Below are positions 38,501 to 45,236 of a stretch of 64,000 nt of DNA, piece by piece. The DNA is taken from the NCBI RefSeq assembly GCF_019703515.2, contig NC_059374.1, forward strand, positions 19,265,095 through 19,329,094, written 5' to 3'. The stretch's first letter is position 1. The number at the start of each line of letters is the position of its first letter. A model generated the notes under the pieces. It had not been told where the DNA came from. It ran no database searches and saw only the letters and a list, made by a program, of their open reading frames with translations. Source of the stretch: Myxocyprinus asiaticus. Its lineage: Eukaryota; Chordata; Actinopteri; Cypriniformes; Catostomidae. Both the position numbers and the translations under genes were made by a program.

Positions 38501-38953
38501 AACGCTAGAATAGGAGATATGATGACATAATTTTTAAAAGTGACAAAAATCACTTTATAATAAACATTTATAATAAAAAATTATATAATTAGTTAATAAA
38601 TTACCAACCCATCTGTTGACTGAATAACGGTTTGCCCAAATAGACTATCGCCCATTGTGAAATTCTTCACTGGCAATTTTTGAATGTTGAACCCTGTCAC
38701 ACTACATATCACTGTAATATACAAAATACTGAATGGGAACACATCGGTACTAACAGCATCATTTCAGTTAATTTGGACAATGTCATAAAATGAATGATTT
38801 GTTCTTTCTTTTATTATTTTTTCTATTTCTGTCAGATATTTTCAATTTTAAATAAATAAATGCTTAGAAAATGCCAATAAATGTTAAATACTAATTAATC
38901 ATGAATACTGTAGATAAATACATACCAATCATAAATACCAGTCCTCTGTACAT
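2240..38953 (-). CDS. itgae: Integrin alpha-E-like (CD103 type), complete, 32 exons
   Basis: A cell-surface adhesion receptor subunit. Mammalian alpha-E pairs with beta-7 and binds E-cadherin to hold lymphocytes in epithelium. I threaded 32 exons from ATG at 38953 to TGA at 2240; their lengths sum to 3315 nt, or 1104 residues (human protein about 1179). Every junction keeps the reading frame and all but one have normal GT-AG sites. The order is signal peptide, first propeller repeats, acidic X-like insert, I domain, rest of the beta-propeller with calcium loops, thigh and calf regions, membrane helix, and KCGFF tail. The acidic insert directly before the I domain is the reason for calling alpha-E rather than alpha-L, -M, -X or -D. 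Introns hold about 24 kb of transposons. Upstream of the ATG, CAGGAAGC near 39008 is an Ets/PU.1-like site, a weak hint of leukocyte expression. Confidence 0.9.
2616..11734 (-). CDS. itgae: itgae exons 18-30: thigh and calf regions
   Basis: Exons: 11589-11734, 11343-11488, 10569-10688, 10271-10341, 9989-10112, 9789-9875, 9452-9531, 3944-4024, 3762-3840, 3115-3216, 2994-3026, 2812-2892, 2616-2702. The region is poorly conserved but collinear with integrin alpha legs: [90 protein letters not shown]. Exon 28 is only 33 nt. Exon 19 ends at a weak donor (GTTTGA) next to a Tc1-type insertion; its phase fits exon 20 but this boundary is the least sure in the gene. A 3.3-kb LINE sits between exons 24 and 25. 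Confidence 0.82.
3480..3700 (-). mobile_element. tRNA-derived SINE in itgae intron 26
   Basis: On the minus strand the head reads GTTAGCGCACCCACC (A-box-like) and then GCCGGTTTGAGTCCC (B-box-like), the two internal RNA polymerase III promoter blocks of a tRNA. The body continues to about 3480. The plus-strand open frame over it is a shadow. A true tRNA gene is unlikely because no acceptor stem pairs. Confidence 0.65.
4207..5965. repeat. Interspersed repeat, copy 1, with a younger insertion
   Basis: A long repeat shared with 21622-22440 and 41490-42540. Common blocks are TTTGCAAAATGAAATTA, a CCTAACCTAAACCT-rich part, CCAACACTCTATCAG and, at the far end, CTAGTGTTTATTTCACCAG. In this copy about 0.9 kb (roughly 4760-5680) is inserted relative to the other two; it has ATATCGATAATCATC near its right end and no readable protein. 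I cannot assign either sequence to a named family. Confidence 0.6.
5993..9261 (-). mobile_element. Near full-length CR1/L2/Rex1-type LINE
   Basis: A non-LTR retrotransposon about 3.3 kb long, opposite to the window but in the gene's sense. The 5' end starts GATGGCGGCGAG at about 9253. The endonuclease part (8811-7954) has [14 protein letters not shown] and [10 protein letters not shown]. The reverse transcriptase (8075-6942) has [30 protein letters not shown] and [11 protein letters not shown]. The C-terminal part (7015-6455) has [15 protein letters not shown]. The 3' end is a TTTGA repeat at about 5995-6012. Near-matching flanks (AAATACTGAGAAG left, AAATACTTGAAG right) look like a target duplication. 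Several frameshifts separate the parts, so it is inactive. Confidence 0.88.
10795..11287. mobile_element. Non-autonomous Tc1-type element
   Basis: About 490 bp with terminal inverted repeats: the left reads CACTTTATTAGGTACACC and the right is its complement ending GGCCGGTGAGTG, flanked by TA. A plus-strand frame at 10960-11217 encodes a helix-turn-helix ([16 protein letters not shown]) like the N-terminus of Tc1 transposases; the catalytic part is gone. It lies in the intron between itgae exons 19 and 20, only about 55 bases from exon 19. Confidence 0.82.
11864..22650 (-). CDS. itgae: itgae exons 13-17: remainder of beta-propeller
   Basis: Exons: 22530-22650, 12967-13094, 12646-12783, 12352-12552, 11864-11997. 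FG-GAP repeats are clear: [61 protein letters not shown]. Two calcium loops are good: DIDMNGYID in exon 15 and DIDGNKYND in exon 16. The loop expected in exon 17 is degenerate: [16 protein letters not shown] lacks the acidic residues. The intron between exons 13 and 14 is about 9.4 kb and holds a DIRS element and a hAT-like element. Confidence 0.9.
13168..15105. mobile_element. Decayed hAT-like element
   Basis: The left end CAGGGGTGTCAAACTC is a common hAT terminal sequence in vertebrates, followed by a GC-rich subterminal block (about 13190-13230). At 15050-15105 a matching inverted block (CGCGGGC, GGCGGGCCGGATTTGG) marks the other side, but its outer repeat is lost. I see no transposase. 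Class assignment rests on the ends only. Confidence 0.45.
15665..15765. repeat. DIRS internal complementary region
   Basis: One half (CCCTCCATCAGGGAACAG and onward to AGTAAC) is the complement of the element's left end at about 15403-15440. The other half (CTGTCTGTCACTCACTCGA through TAGTGACACTAGGGG) is the complement of its right end at about 21340-21395. The two meet head to tail, as they would at the junction of a circularised copy. This is the template used to complete the ends in the DIRS replication model. Confidence 0.85.
16482..17463 (-). pseudogene. DIRS tyrosine recombinase
   Basis: The N-terminal, DNA-gripping part is at 17463-17251 ([17 protein letters not shown]) and the catalytic part is an uninterrupted 236-residue frame at 17192-16482. 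Catalytic residues of the family are visible: Arg in [15 protein letters not shown] for His-x-x-Arg, and a Tyr in [10 protein letters not shown] near the C-terminus. The two parts are in different frames, so the enzyme as a whole is broken. Confidence 0.85.
17500..18899 (-). pseudogene. DIRS reverse transcriptase / RNase H region
   Basis: The frame at 18899-18027 is the clearest: [46 protein letters not shown] and the catalytic YLDDWLI, followed by [12 protein letters not shown]. All reverse-transcriptase core motifs are present. Downstream the frame is lost, and RNase H-like sequence is spread over other frames to about 17500. Related upstream sequence occurs in another frame at 19104-18592. 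Confidence 0.85.
19690..21016 (-). pseudogene. DIRS gag-like region
   Basis: The first open part (21016-20690) begins near [14 protein letters not shown] and has cysteine/histidine pairs (CLECLG, SHCEN) like a zinc-binding gag. It continues after frame changes through 20464-20000 ([32 protein letters not shown]) and on to about 19700 ([18 protein letters not shown]). Frameshifts show it is no longer a working gene. Confidence 0.75.
21622..22440. repeat. Interspersed repeat, copy 2
   Basis: Same family as 4207-5965 and 41490-42540. Shared blocks include GCAGTTCCCCAGTGAAATGT, CCAACACTCTATCAG and TTGAATTTCACCAG. It is the most continuous of the three copies, so it gives the best view of the uninterrupted repeat. 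No coding potential seen. Confidence 0.6.
24008..24830 (+). pseudogene. L1 ORF1-like RNA-binding protein, broken
   Basis: Starts [12 protein letters not shown], a Lys/Ser-rich head seen in fish L1 ORF1. Heptad-like hydrophobics near residues 40-70 ([18 protein letters not shown]) suggest the coiled coil. After a frameshift, [16 protein letters not shown] and [14 protein letters not shown] match the C-terminal RNA-binding part. At least two shifts and several stops disrupt it. Confidence 0.65.
24670..25140 (+). repeat. Tandem duplication at the ORF1 3' end of the L1
   Basis: Two imperfect units of roughly 230-250 bases, at about 24670-24890 and 24925-25140. Matching pairs: GACTCGCTGAACATACACT with GACTCGCTCAATACACACT, and GGTCGCAAAGTATTTACAT with GACCGCAAAATATCTACAT. 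A weaker third echo of the GAGGAAACTG part is near 25380. The units begin in the last part of ORF1 and run into the inter-ORF spacer. Confidence 0.6.
25806..29226 (+). pseudogene. L1 ORF2: endonuclease and reverse transcriptase, broken
   Basis: The N-terminus reads [15 protein letters not shown], typical of an AP-type endonuclease, and continues with [14 protein letters not shown] and [11 protein letters not shown]. The reverse transcriptase has [16 protein letters not shown] sequence at about 27515, [20 protein letters not shown] at about 27690 and [11 protein letters not shown] at about 27820, with the catalytic YADD intact. The tail includes a cysteine cluster ([12 protein letters not shown]) near 28805. 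Stop codons at 25887, 26266 and elsewhere inactivate it. Confidence 0.85.
29840..31296 (-). CDS. itgae: itgae exons 8-12: inserted (I/vWA) domain with MIDAS
   Basis: Exons: 31175-31296, 30841-30992, 30564-30717, 30173-30320, 29840-29910. The I domain runs from about residue 185 to 373. The metal-ion site is intact: DGSGS at about 192-196, Thr265 in LTKTASA, and Asp296 in [19 protein letters not shown] after the first motif closely matches the alpha-E pattern. The domain ends in IEGTQQG, where Glu373 is the invariant acidic residue that acts as internal ligand for the beta-subunit I-like domain. Exon 12 ([13 protein letters not shown]) returns to the propeller. All ligand-binding residues seem preserved, so the protein should be able to bind a divalent-cation-dependent ligand. 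Confidence 0.92.
31340..31645. mobile_element. Foldback MITE, copy 1
   Basis: A long imperfect palindrome: the left arm (GAACAGTTTACCCCAA, CATATGACTTTCTTTC, AAACACAAAAGGAAATG) is complemented by the right arm (TTTCACAAAAGAAAGAAA, GTGATGGGATTTTCATTTTTG, GGAACTATTCC). Related segments lie at 37160-37258, 37940-38160 and 57815-58030. It sits beside the gypsy LTR in itgae intron 7. Confidence 0.7.
31652..31992 (+). repeat. 5' LTR of the Gmr1-like element
   Basis: Begins TGTGGTGATG after the GGCCT duplication. About 8 bases longer than the 3' LTR because of a small insertion near CTCATTTTCCCC at about 31958. AATAAA at about 31919 is a likely polyadenylation signal. The extreme end has diverged (TGTCTCTG against TGTCACA). 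Confidence 0.85.
32031..32990 (+). pseudogene. Gmr1-like gag, broken
   Basis: Opens [18 protein letters not shown] soon after the primer site. The conserved capsid-like part includes [20 protein letters not shown] and [17 protein letters not shown], then stops at 32433. The remainder appears in other frames ([17 protein letters not shown] at about 32630-32690). Confidence 0.75.
33033..34650 (+). pseudogene. Gmr1-like protease and integrase, broken
   Basis: The protease active site is readable as ALLDSGC at 33033-33053, followed by [14 protein letters not shown] near 33215. The integrase starts at about 33660: [20 protein letters not shown] then CAACHKYQL is the H2C2 zinc finger. The core shows [12 protein letters not shown] and ILTDQGTNF for the two Asp, and [10 protein letters not shown] for the Glu, but a stop (34159-34161) follows directly. 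The C-terminal [12 protein letters not shown] lies at about 34560. Confidence 0.82.
34740..35470 (+). pseudogene. Gmr1-like reverse transcriptase, catalytic loop lost
   Basis: Placed after integrase. It reads [31 protein letters not shown], then [20 protein letters not shown] and [16 protein letters not shown]. The expected YxDD is replaced by [17 protein letters not shown], so the catalytic aspartates are gone. Soon after, at about 35490, the sequence jumps to the 3' polypurine region; RNase H is missing. Confidence 0.8.
35549..35885 (+). repeat. 3' LTR of the Gmr1-like element
   Basis: 337 bases, TGTGGTGATG to GTTGTCACA, followed by the GGCCT target duplication. Differs from the 5' LTR at many scattered sites, which means the insertion is not recent. 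Confidence 0.88.
35994..38953 (-). CDS. itgae: itgae exons 1-7: signal peptide, first propeller repeats, acidic X-like insert
   Basis: Exons (minus strand): 38926-38953, 38609-38711, 38425-38504, 38218-38291, 36371-36476, 36198-36278, 35994-36065. Exon 1 starts MYRGLVFMI, the hydrophobic signal that runs into exon 2. Exon 2 gives [11 protein letters not shown], the usual integrin alpha N-terminus, then FGQTVIQS. Exons 3-5 carry the first propeller repeats and paired cysteines ([19 protein letters not shown]). Exons 6-7 form an insert found among human integrins only in alpha-E: an Asn-rich run (residues about 145-149), then KQRTRRDS, then a D/E run ending just before the I domain. The RTRR at residues 161-164 fits a furin-type site. 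The acceptor of exon 7 was chosen because the alternative six bases into the exon hits a stop. Confidence 0.88.
36815..36995. repeat. Long near-perfect palindrome (foldback element)
   Basis: Left arm CACTGTACATCTTGACATC, TGATTTCAAGCTCGATTAC and right arm GTAATCGAGCTTGAAATCA, GACAAGATGTACAGTG are inverted copies, with a short centre near 36905 (GCGCCATCTAGTGCT). It can form a hairpin with arms of about 75-80 bases. The two overlapping open frames on opposite strands are a by-product of the symmetry. Likely a MITE; family not named. Confidence 0.75.
37160..37258. mobile_element. Foldback MITE, half copy
   Basis: Only one arm of the family at 31340-31645 remains: TTCTGCAGAAGAATAGAAA, then GGTGAGTAAATGAGAGAATT and GAGTGAACTATCCTTTTAAG. 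It lies in itgae intron 4. Confidence 0.6.
37940..38160. mobile_element. Foldback MITE, copy 3
   Basis: Both arms are present: CTTACTTCTGTGGAACACAA on the left and TTGTGTGTCACAGAAGTAAG on the right, with a loop around 38030. The right end continues into GATGACAGAATTTTC and GGGTGAACTATTT. It lies in itgae intron 4. Confidence 0.7.
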
Positions 38954-39682
38954 TTTGCGAATTTAATCAATTCCACGCTTTTAAAAAGACAAGTCAGCAC
39001 ACTGAGACAGGAAGCAGCTTATTGTGGTCTTTAAAATGTAGAACACACATGGTGACATAACCCTCCCACTCTGCAGATTTCAGAGGCAACTCATTTCTCA
39101 CAGACATCGTCTCTACGGTGAAGTGAATTCAGATGTATAGTCACTTTGAAAGCCATGAGGAAATGTCACAATTGGGAATACTGAACATTATGTAACTTTG
39201 TGTCTGAACAAAAAAAATCACCTGACGTTGTCACCAAGACCAATTATTTTTATGTGTAGTGTCCAATATATAAACGAGGCTCTGGGTGTGCCAAGCGAAA
39301 ACAGGGCATGCAAGAGCTGAGATGACATGTACCATTGAAAACCATTGAACTGATTGCTTTTTTGCGCTAAATAATTTTTTTAAGCATGTGTTACTTTATA
39401 ATGACTTGTGTTACCTTATAAGCCAAGTGTTACTTTATGATGAAACAAATTAATTCCACTTTTATCAATGGACTAATGCTACTTTTATCATTGGACAGTG
39501 TAGGCCTGTTACTGTATCTGAATATTTGGCTTAAAATATAATCATGAAATCTGAACTTCGGTCATGATTCGATTTGATTATTTTGAAACTATTCATAATT
39601 ATTTCAGAAAATATTCTGAAGACACAAATGTAAATGGAGGAACAATCTTGAGACCAAGACAAGACCAAGACTAGCATAGTGA
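38954..39682. other. Upstream region of itgae; no gene seen
   Basis: About 730 bases between the itgae start codon and the L1 fragment. No exon is visible. Read on the plus strand, CAGGAAGC near 39008 and GAGGCAAC near 39081 are purine-rich; the first resembles an Ets/PU.1 site. I see no TATA box at a convincing distance. The promoter probably lies here. Confidence 0.4.
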
Positions 39683-40964
39683 ATTCTTTCATTTGGAATG
39701 GTAAACATCCCAGATTACACTTCAATAAGTTACATAGGCCGATTGACAAAAGTGGGCTAGGCCTACCCAAGATTTTGTTTTATTATTATGCATTCGGTCT
39801 TAGACATTTGGCTCATTGGTCACTTCCACCTGAGAGCCCCTCCCTGGTTTTGAATTGAACAGGAAGTTCTTGCCCGTTTTTTGCCATTGAAAAGCCTATC
39901 TATCAAACTAATCGGAGAAGTTAAGTTGCACCCCATTATCTCACATTTGCACACGATATGGACAAAAGTGTCCAGAGTGTTTAAGTCGGACATTTATTTA
40001 AATGTTGCCTCTAGCATATGTCTGAACCCAAAGTTATGTATTAATAAGTCCCCTTTCTGCTGGTTAGAGTGGATTGTGAGGGAGGTTAATACACTCGGTG
40101 ACCTATATGAGAGTGGAGTGTTGAGATCCTTTGAAAATATGGTTCAACATTTTGGGATTCCCAGGTCTCAATTCTTCAGGTATTTACAGCTGTGCCACCT
40201 GCTTTGTACAATTTTTGGGTGTAGTATACACCCCCCTAGAGCGGCAGATACTCTGGGAATGGTGATTACTGCTTTTGGAAAAGGTCATGAGGCATCAGTT
40301 TATTACTCCGTGTTAATTCAGAGTCTGGGGACGGAGCTTTAAATTCTCTCAAGAGATTATGGGAGAAAGATTTAAACTTGGTATTGGAGGAGGGCGTGTG
40401 GGCTAGGATTCTAAAAAACATTAAGTCTACATCTAGAGATGCAAGGGTGCACCTTTTGCTATTTAAGATTTTACATCGATTCTATTGGACCCCCTCTAGA
40501 TTGTATAGGCTTGGTCTTAAAGACACACCCACCTGCTGGCGATGCCAGTCAGAAAATGGGGAAACAACCCCATGTTTTTTGGTGGTGCATTAAGATCCAA
40601 GAATTTTGGTTGAAGGTTCAGAGTTTTGTGTGTGACGTATTAGGCACTCAAATTAAATTTTGCCCCAGACATTGTAGGTGATGGGGCAGTCATTTATATA
40701 GGGGATAAGTACATTAAAAATTGGGTCCTAACCAGTGTTATGATCAGCAGATAGGTCATCTTTAGGGGATGGAAGTCGGCTGGAGTGCCTTCATTTCAGG
40801 AGTGGTGCGCAGAGATGGGCAGAGTAGCGGCATTCGAGGAGATGTCATGTAGAAGGCTAGGCAACTTGGATTCATTCAATAAAATATGGGGCTGCTATTT
40901 GGCCTTTTTGGAGGGCTCTCGGGGAGGGGCAGTGGAGAGAAAAGTGCAATTTTAAATGTGTGTG

Positions 40965-41043
<79 letters not shown>

Positions 41044-41215
41044 TGTTTGTTTGTTTGTGTGTGTGTGTGTGTAACTGAAGTTGTGACCACAGGTATATTT
41101 GTTGAGGGTCAGAGGGAGGGGGGAAGGGAATAATGATGATTATGGTTGATTCTATGAATATATGTTTTGCTTTTCTGTTTCAAGTGTGTGAATCAATAAA
41201 AAGTGTTAATCGGGG
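39683..41215 (+). mobile_element. 5'-truncated L1, same family as the nested one
   Basis: Starts abruptly at TTCATTTGGAATGGTAAACA, matching 28248 onward of the full-length copy, and follows it through [17 protein letters not shown] and [12 protein letters not shown] sequence to the 3' end AATCAATAAAAAGTGTTAAT. It carries an unbroken stretch absent from the first copy at about 39890-40150 (KLHPIISHLHTIWTKV), so the 23.9-29.5 kb element has an internal deletion there. The AT microsatellite at 40968 lies in its 3' UTR. Confidence 0.82.
40968..41039. repeat. (TA)n microsatellite
   Basis: About 36 uninterrupted TA units, followed by GTTT units and a GT run to 41072. It lies in the 3' UTR of the truncated L1, where the full-length copy has only a short GT run. 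Confidence 0.95.
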
Positions 41216-41489
41216 GGAAAAAATGTTACAGTAATTATTTAGCCAATATAAATAAAGGATAACATCCTGTCTGACTTGATGCAAACTAACAAACAGCTGA
41301 ATATTGTTGTTGATAACTGGACAAAATTTGTAGAGTAGTAAAAAGTAGTAAAAAGAAACAAACTAGCTGCTCACTATGTGGCGCTGTCTCGAAAATGCTC
41401 TGATGTCCTCAGAACAGGCTGTCAATAGTGTGTTCTAAGTTTTGTTTAGATACAACAAAGCATTTAAAACAGACAGTAATTTATCATAA

Positions 41490-42074
41490 AAATCCAGCCT
41501 GAAAATTAAGTGACCTTGGCAACATTTTTGCAAAATGAAATTACGTGCTTCATTACACATTTAGCTGCAGTTTCCCAGTGAAATGTCCAGCGAGGGGTGC
41601 CAAAAGCGAGTGAAATGGTGTCATAATCAGATAAGGTTTTTAAAGTGAATGTTAGATGGAGTTTCTAATGAGTAAAACGTACCTCCCAAACCTAAAACTT
41701 TTACCTAAACCAAACCAATTGTGTCCCAAAAGCAAATGAGAGGTAAACAAAACAGACATCCATACCCTAAACCAACACCTTAACCTAACTGATAGTGTTC
41801 TAAAAGCAATTGCGACATGAAAAGCACATTTTATGAAGCAACCAGGTCATTTCGTGTCGCTTCTATGACATTTTCATCTTATGTGTCAGCTTGCAAAAGT
41901 GTGTAAATGTAGGTGGGGCTGTTAAAGTTTATCATTTTTCAAATTATGTGTATGAGTAAAAGTGTTTCGTCATCATAAGAAAGGACAGGAGAGGTGTCCA
42001 AGTCACACCACCTGACCATTGGCATTCCTCAGGAATCAGTGCTTTCGATCTACACTACATCACTCTGATCGATA

Positions 42075-42140
<66 letters not shown>

Positions 42141-42540
42141 TTGTCTGTCTTTCCTCTACGCTAGCTTCTATACATTTCCAGTCACTTTGAGAACTTGGCA
42201 GCATGATACTGCAGATACTGTTGACAAATTACTTGCTATGTTCCTAATTTGTAAGTCGCTTTGGATAAAAGCGTCTGCTAAATGACTAAATGTAAATGTA
42301 AATCATATCAAAGCAGTGTGTGAGTAATAGAGCGAAAATTTAGTTTTTATTCAATCATAATCAGTCATTGTAGTTGTGGTTTGTGTGAAAGTGAATATAA
42401 CGCACAGTTGTTGTAGCGTCTCTAGTGTTAATTTCACCAGGAAACTGTGGCAAAACGTAAAACACGGCAGGTAAAACTTAGCTGGCAAAAATATAATTAT
42501 AGTAATGTTCATTCTATGAGACTAGGTTGTAAAAATCGCA
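41490..42540. repeat. Interspersed repeat, copy 3, with insertion
   Basis: Same family as 4207-5965 and 21622-22440: GCAGTTTCCCAGTGAAATGT near 41568 and TTAATTTCACCAGG near 42429. It is interrupted at about 41980-42300 by an AT microsatellite and an L2-type 3' tail. Confidence 0.6.
42000..42300 (+). mobile_element. LINE 3' tail fragment with (TA)n
   Basis: The end AAGTCGCTTTGGATAAAAGC, TCTGCTAAATGACTAAATG with TAAATG repeats is the 3' tail shared by many fish L2-type LINEs and their SINE partners; the same tail occurs inverted at about 52300-52335. A (TA)n run of about 30 units at 42079-42137 splits it from upstream sequence. Confidence 0.6.
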
Positions 42541-43024
42541 ATGGTGGACAGATAGTATGACTCATCATGAAAAAAATGGTATCCTTGTGATCCTTATGAC
42601 CCAAAGAATCCGAACAGAGCTCACTTTTAGGACAAATTATTCAAAAGTCAGTGATATTTTAGATTTGTTTACCAGTAAGTAGCATTGTCACATAGTTTCA
42701 GAACCGATAACCGATTAAGTGGAAAAGTGTGAATATCAGTAAAAAAAAATTGTCCATACGGATTATCTCTAATTAGACCTCAGATTAAATTAGAAAGGTA
42801 GGGTTATATAAAATGATAAACAGCCATTGAGGGCAGCACTCTTTTGGTTAAGGACAAAATTAAGTTGATGGCTGAGCGAAACCTTTAAATGAACTTCATA
42901 TAGTACAACATTTAAGGTTAGTGTGGTCTTCACTGTCCTAACACATGACAAGGAAAAGTACAGTTATGAAGTAAACCTCCAGTGTAATTGTTTTTATCTG
43001 GTAACAAATAACAATGTCTATGTA

Positions 43025-43260
43025 GAGGAAACTCTGTGGTTAGCTATTTTCAAGGCTGTCACATGCTTTACATGGTTCTCATGTAGCTAACTGTTGCAAA
43101 ATGGATCTGAAAATAACAATGCGGGCTAAGGTTTCAATCATGGAAAAAAAAATATGTTCTGACTGGGAAGCAATCCCCAATCACTAAAGTGAAACTAATT
43201 TGCATGTCTGGTATGATATAGCAAATGTGGCTGATTAAAAACATTTGTTTAAGTGTTTTT
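43025..43260 (+). promoter_or_regulatory. Duplicated GAGGAA / TGTGGTTA module, copy 1
   Basis: GAGGAA at 43025 and TGTGGTTA at 43035, then AAGGCTGTCACATGCTTTACA and AAAATGGATCTGAAAATAAC. GAGGAA fits a PU.1-type Ets site and TGTGGTTA a RUNX site. Copies at 44466 and 56802 keep both motifs. The 56.8-kb copy lies about 0.8 kb before the Ig receptor start. Regulatory function is inference. Confidence 0.35.
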
Positions 43261-44236
43261 CATAATATACCGATAGTAAACTGAAATTTAGACAGTGCTA
43301 TGTGAATGAGTTGGGTTATTATTTTTAATTGCACACTTTACTCACAATCTTTGCAACAGGGCATGCACCTAAATCATCTGTGCTGATTTCACACTGACTT
43401 TGTTACAGGATGTGGCAAATATGGATGTCTGCGATTGGTAACAAGCCCAAAACCAAGACCTGTTTTGTCATATTTAGCCTATAGCACTAATTTAGCACTA
43501 GAAACCCATAAGTTATATGAAATTGACAGTTTAAGTAGGCTGAGAAAATACACCACCAGATTCCTACACTAGATTAGTTTAGATTCAAATTATTGTCAGA
43601 GCCAATAAACAACAGTACAACCCAATCAGTAGTACATTGTACAATGAGTGAGTTAGAAAACCATTACAGTGCAAATGGAAAATTAATAGTCTAAACAGAG
43701 AACAGTGTTAGAGTATAGTTGAAATGTACAAGTTGCAGGACTGCTTTATACCACAAATGTAATTAAAATGTAATTAACACAAAATATACATGGAGCTTTA
43801 AAACTCATTAAACTTCTCAAAGCTCTTACATATTCAGACTGTAAATGCAAACACGTTCCTGTGAGTTTGAATCCAACCAAATGTCTCAGTAATTATATCA
43901 AACAGGTGAGGAAATTCATCTACAAATTCTACCAAGTGCCAACCATTATTAGCGGTTTATTACCACCATTATTAGCAGTTTATTGACATTATTACATTTT
44001 TCTGATATGATAGAGCCCATGCTTTAAAATAAACTTGCAGAGCATCTTATAAATAACATGGGAACATTTTCTTGTGAGGATATTCAAAAAGGCTGGGATA
44101 TCCAATCTCCCCGCTATCATAAGGAAGAAGGCTCAAGAAGCGCATCCATGTGAGGACCACAAAACTGAAAAACAGCTGCAGTCACTTTTCATTGGGTCTC
44201 TGAGGAAAATAAGATACATTTTGAAGTTACCTTTTA

Positions 44237-44355
44237 AAGTGCTTGACATTCATATGGTAGAGCATGGTATAAGCAAAGGCAAAGTCGTGGGTTCATTTAC
44301 CAGGGAACACACTGAGAAAGTTTCTTTGGATAAAAGTGTCTACCAAATACATTAA
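44237..44355 (+). mobile_element. Short tRNA-derived SINE
   Basis: TGGTAGAGCATGG is an A-box-like block and CGTGGGTTCATTTACC a B-box-like block at tRNA spacing; the tail is CTTTGGATAAAAGTGTCTACC, the L2-type 3' end. A genuine tRNA gene is excluded because the arms do not pair and the L2-like tail follows directly. Confidence 0.7.
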
Positions 44356-44465
44356 TGTACTGTTATGTACATATACAGGTTATGGGTGCTGGGACGCCAA
44401 ACAATAATGAGGGCAACAGAAAATGAGGGTTAAAAGGTGAGGCGACAAATGGCAAAGTCTGTCTA

Positions 44466-44720
44466 GAGGAAATGTTGTGGTTACCTTAGCTTTCTCGATG
44501 CTGTCACATTATTTGTGTAGTCTTCATGCAGCTATTCTTGTAAACTTATTTGTATCTGAAAATAAAGTAGTTTAGAAAGGCTACGTGTACCTTTAGCTTC
44601 AACATAGGGGCCAGGATGTTGACCAGGATGCAGTCTTCACTTGGATCAAATGAATTTGCTCTAATTAATCTAACTAACTGATTTAGTAAATGTGGCTGTT
44701 AAAAAAAAAAAAAAAACATT
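44466..44720 (+). promoter_or_regulatory. Duplicated GAGGAA / TGTGGTTA module, copy 2
   Basis: GAGGAA at 44466 and TGTGGTTA at 44476, followed by GATGCTGTCACAT and TATCTGAAAATAAAG and, near 44685, TAAATGTGGCTG. The order matches copy 1, so this is a local duplication of at least 230 bases. Confidence 0.35.
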
Positions 44721-44811
44721 TCAAGGGTGTTTTAATATTTATTAATACAATATATGAGAAACTGTTACTAAATATGCCAATACAAGGTGAAAATTGCTTT
44801 GCAATTAAAAA

Positions 44812-45236
44812 GAGGATAGCAGACTACCACCCCTGGAATCGCGAGTTCGAATCCATGGAGTGCTGAGTGACCCCAGCCAGGTCTCCTAAGCAACCAAACT
44901 GGCCCGGTTGCTAGGGAGGGTAGAGTCACATGGGGTAACCTCCCTGTGGTTGCTATAATGTGGTTCTCGCTCTCGGTGGGGCGCGTGGTGAGTTGTGCGT
45001 GGATGCCTCGGAGAATAGCGTGAAGCCTCCACATGCGCTATGTGTCCGTGGTAACGCGCTCAACAAGCCATGTGATAAGATGCACGGATTGATGGTCTCA
45101 AATGCAGAGGCAACTAAGATTCATCCTCCGCCACCCGGATTGAGGCAAGTCACTACGCCACCACGAGGACTTAGAGAGATTGGGAATTGGGCATTCCAAA
45201 TTGGAGAGAAAAAGGGGAGAAAAAAAAAAAGAGGAT
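44812..45236 (+). mobile_element. Long tRNA-type SINE, plus orientation
   Basis: GCGAGTTCGAATCC near 44839 is a B box; the A-box end is truncated compared with the copy at 59190-59612. The body is a conserved 350-bp sequence (AAGCAACCAAACTGGCCCGG, CTCGGTGGGGCGCGTGGTGA, CGCCACCACGAGGACTTAGA) ending in an A-rich GAGAAAAAGGGGAG tail. Open frames across it are accidental. Confidence 0.82.

Noticed and set aside
40872..41090. Tyr-Ile repeat proteins predicted on both strands
   Set aside because: They are translations of the (TA)n microsatellite.
44237..44300. Possible tRNA gene
   Set aside because: A- and B-box-like blocks are present but stems do not pair and an L2-like tail follows directly, so it is a SINE.
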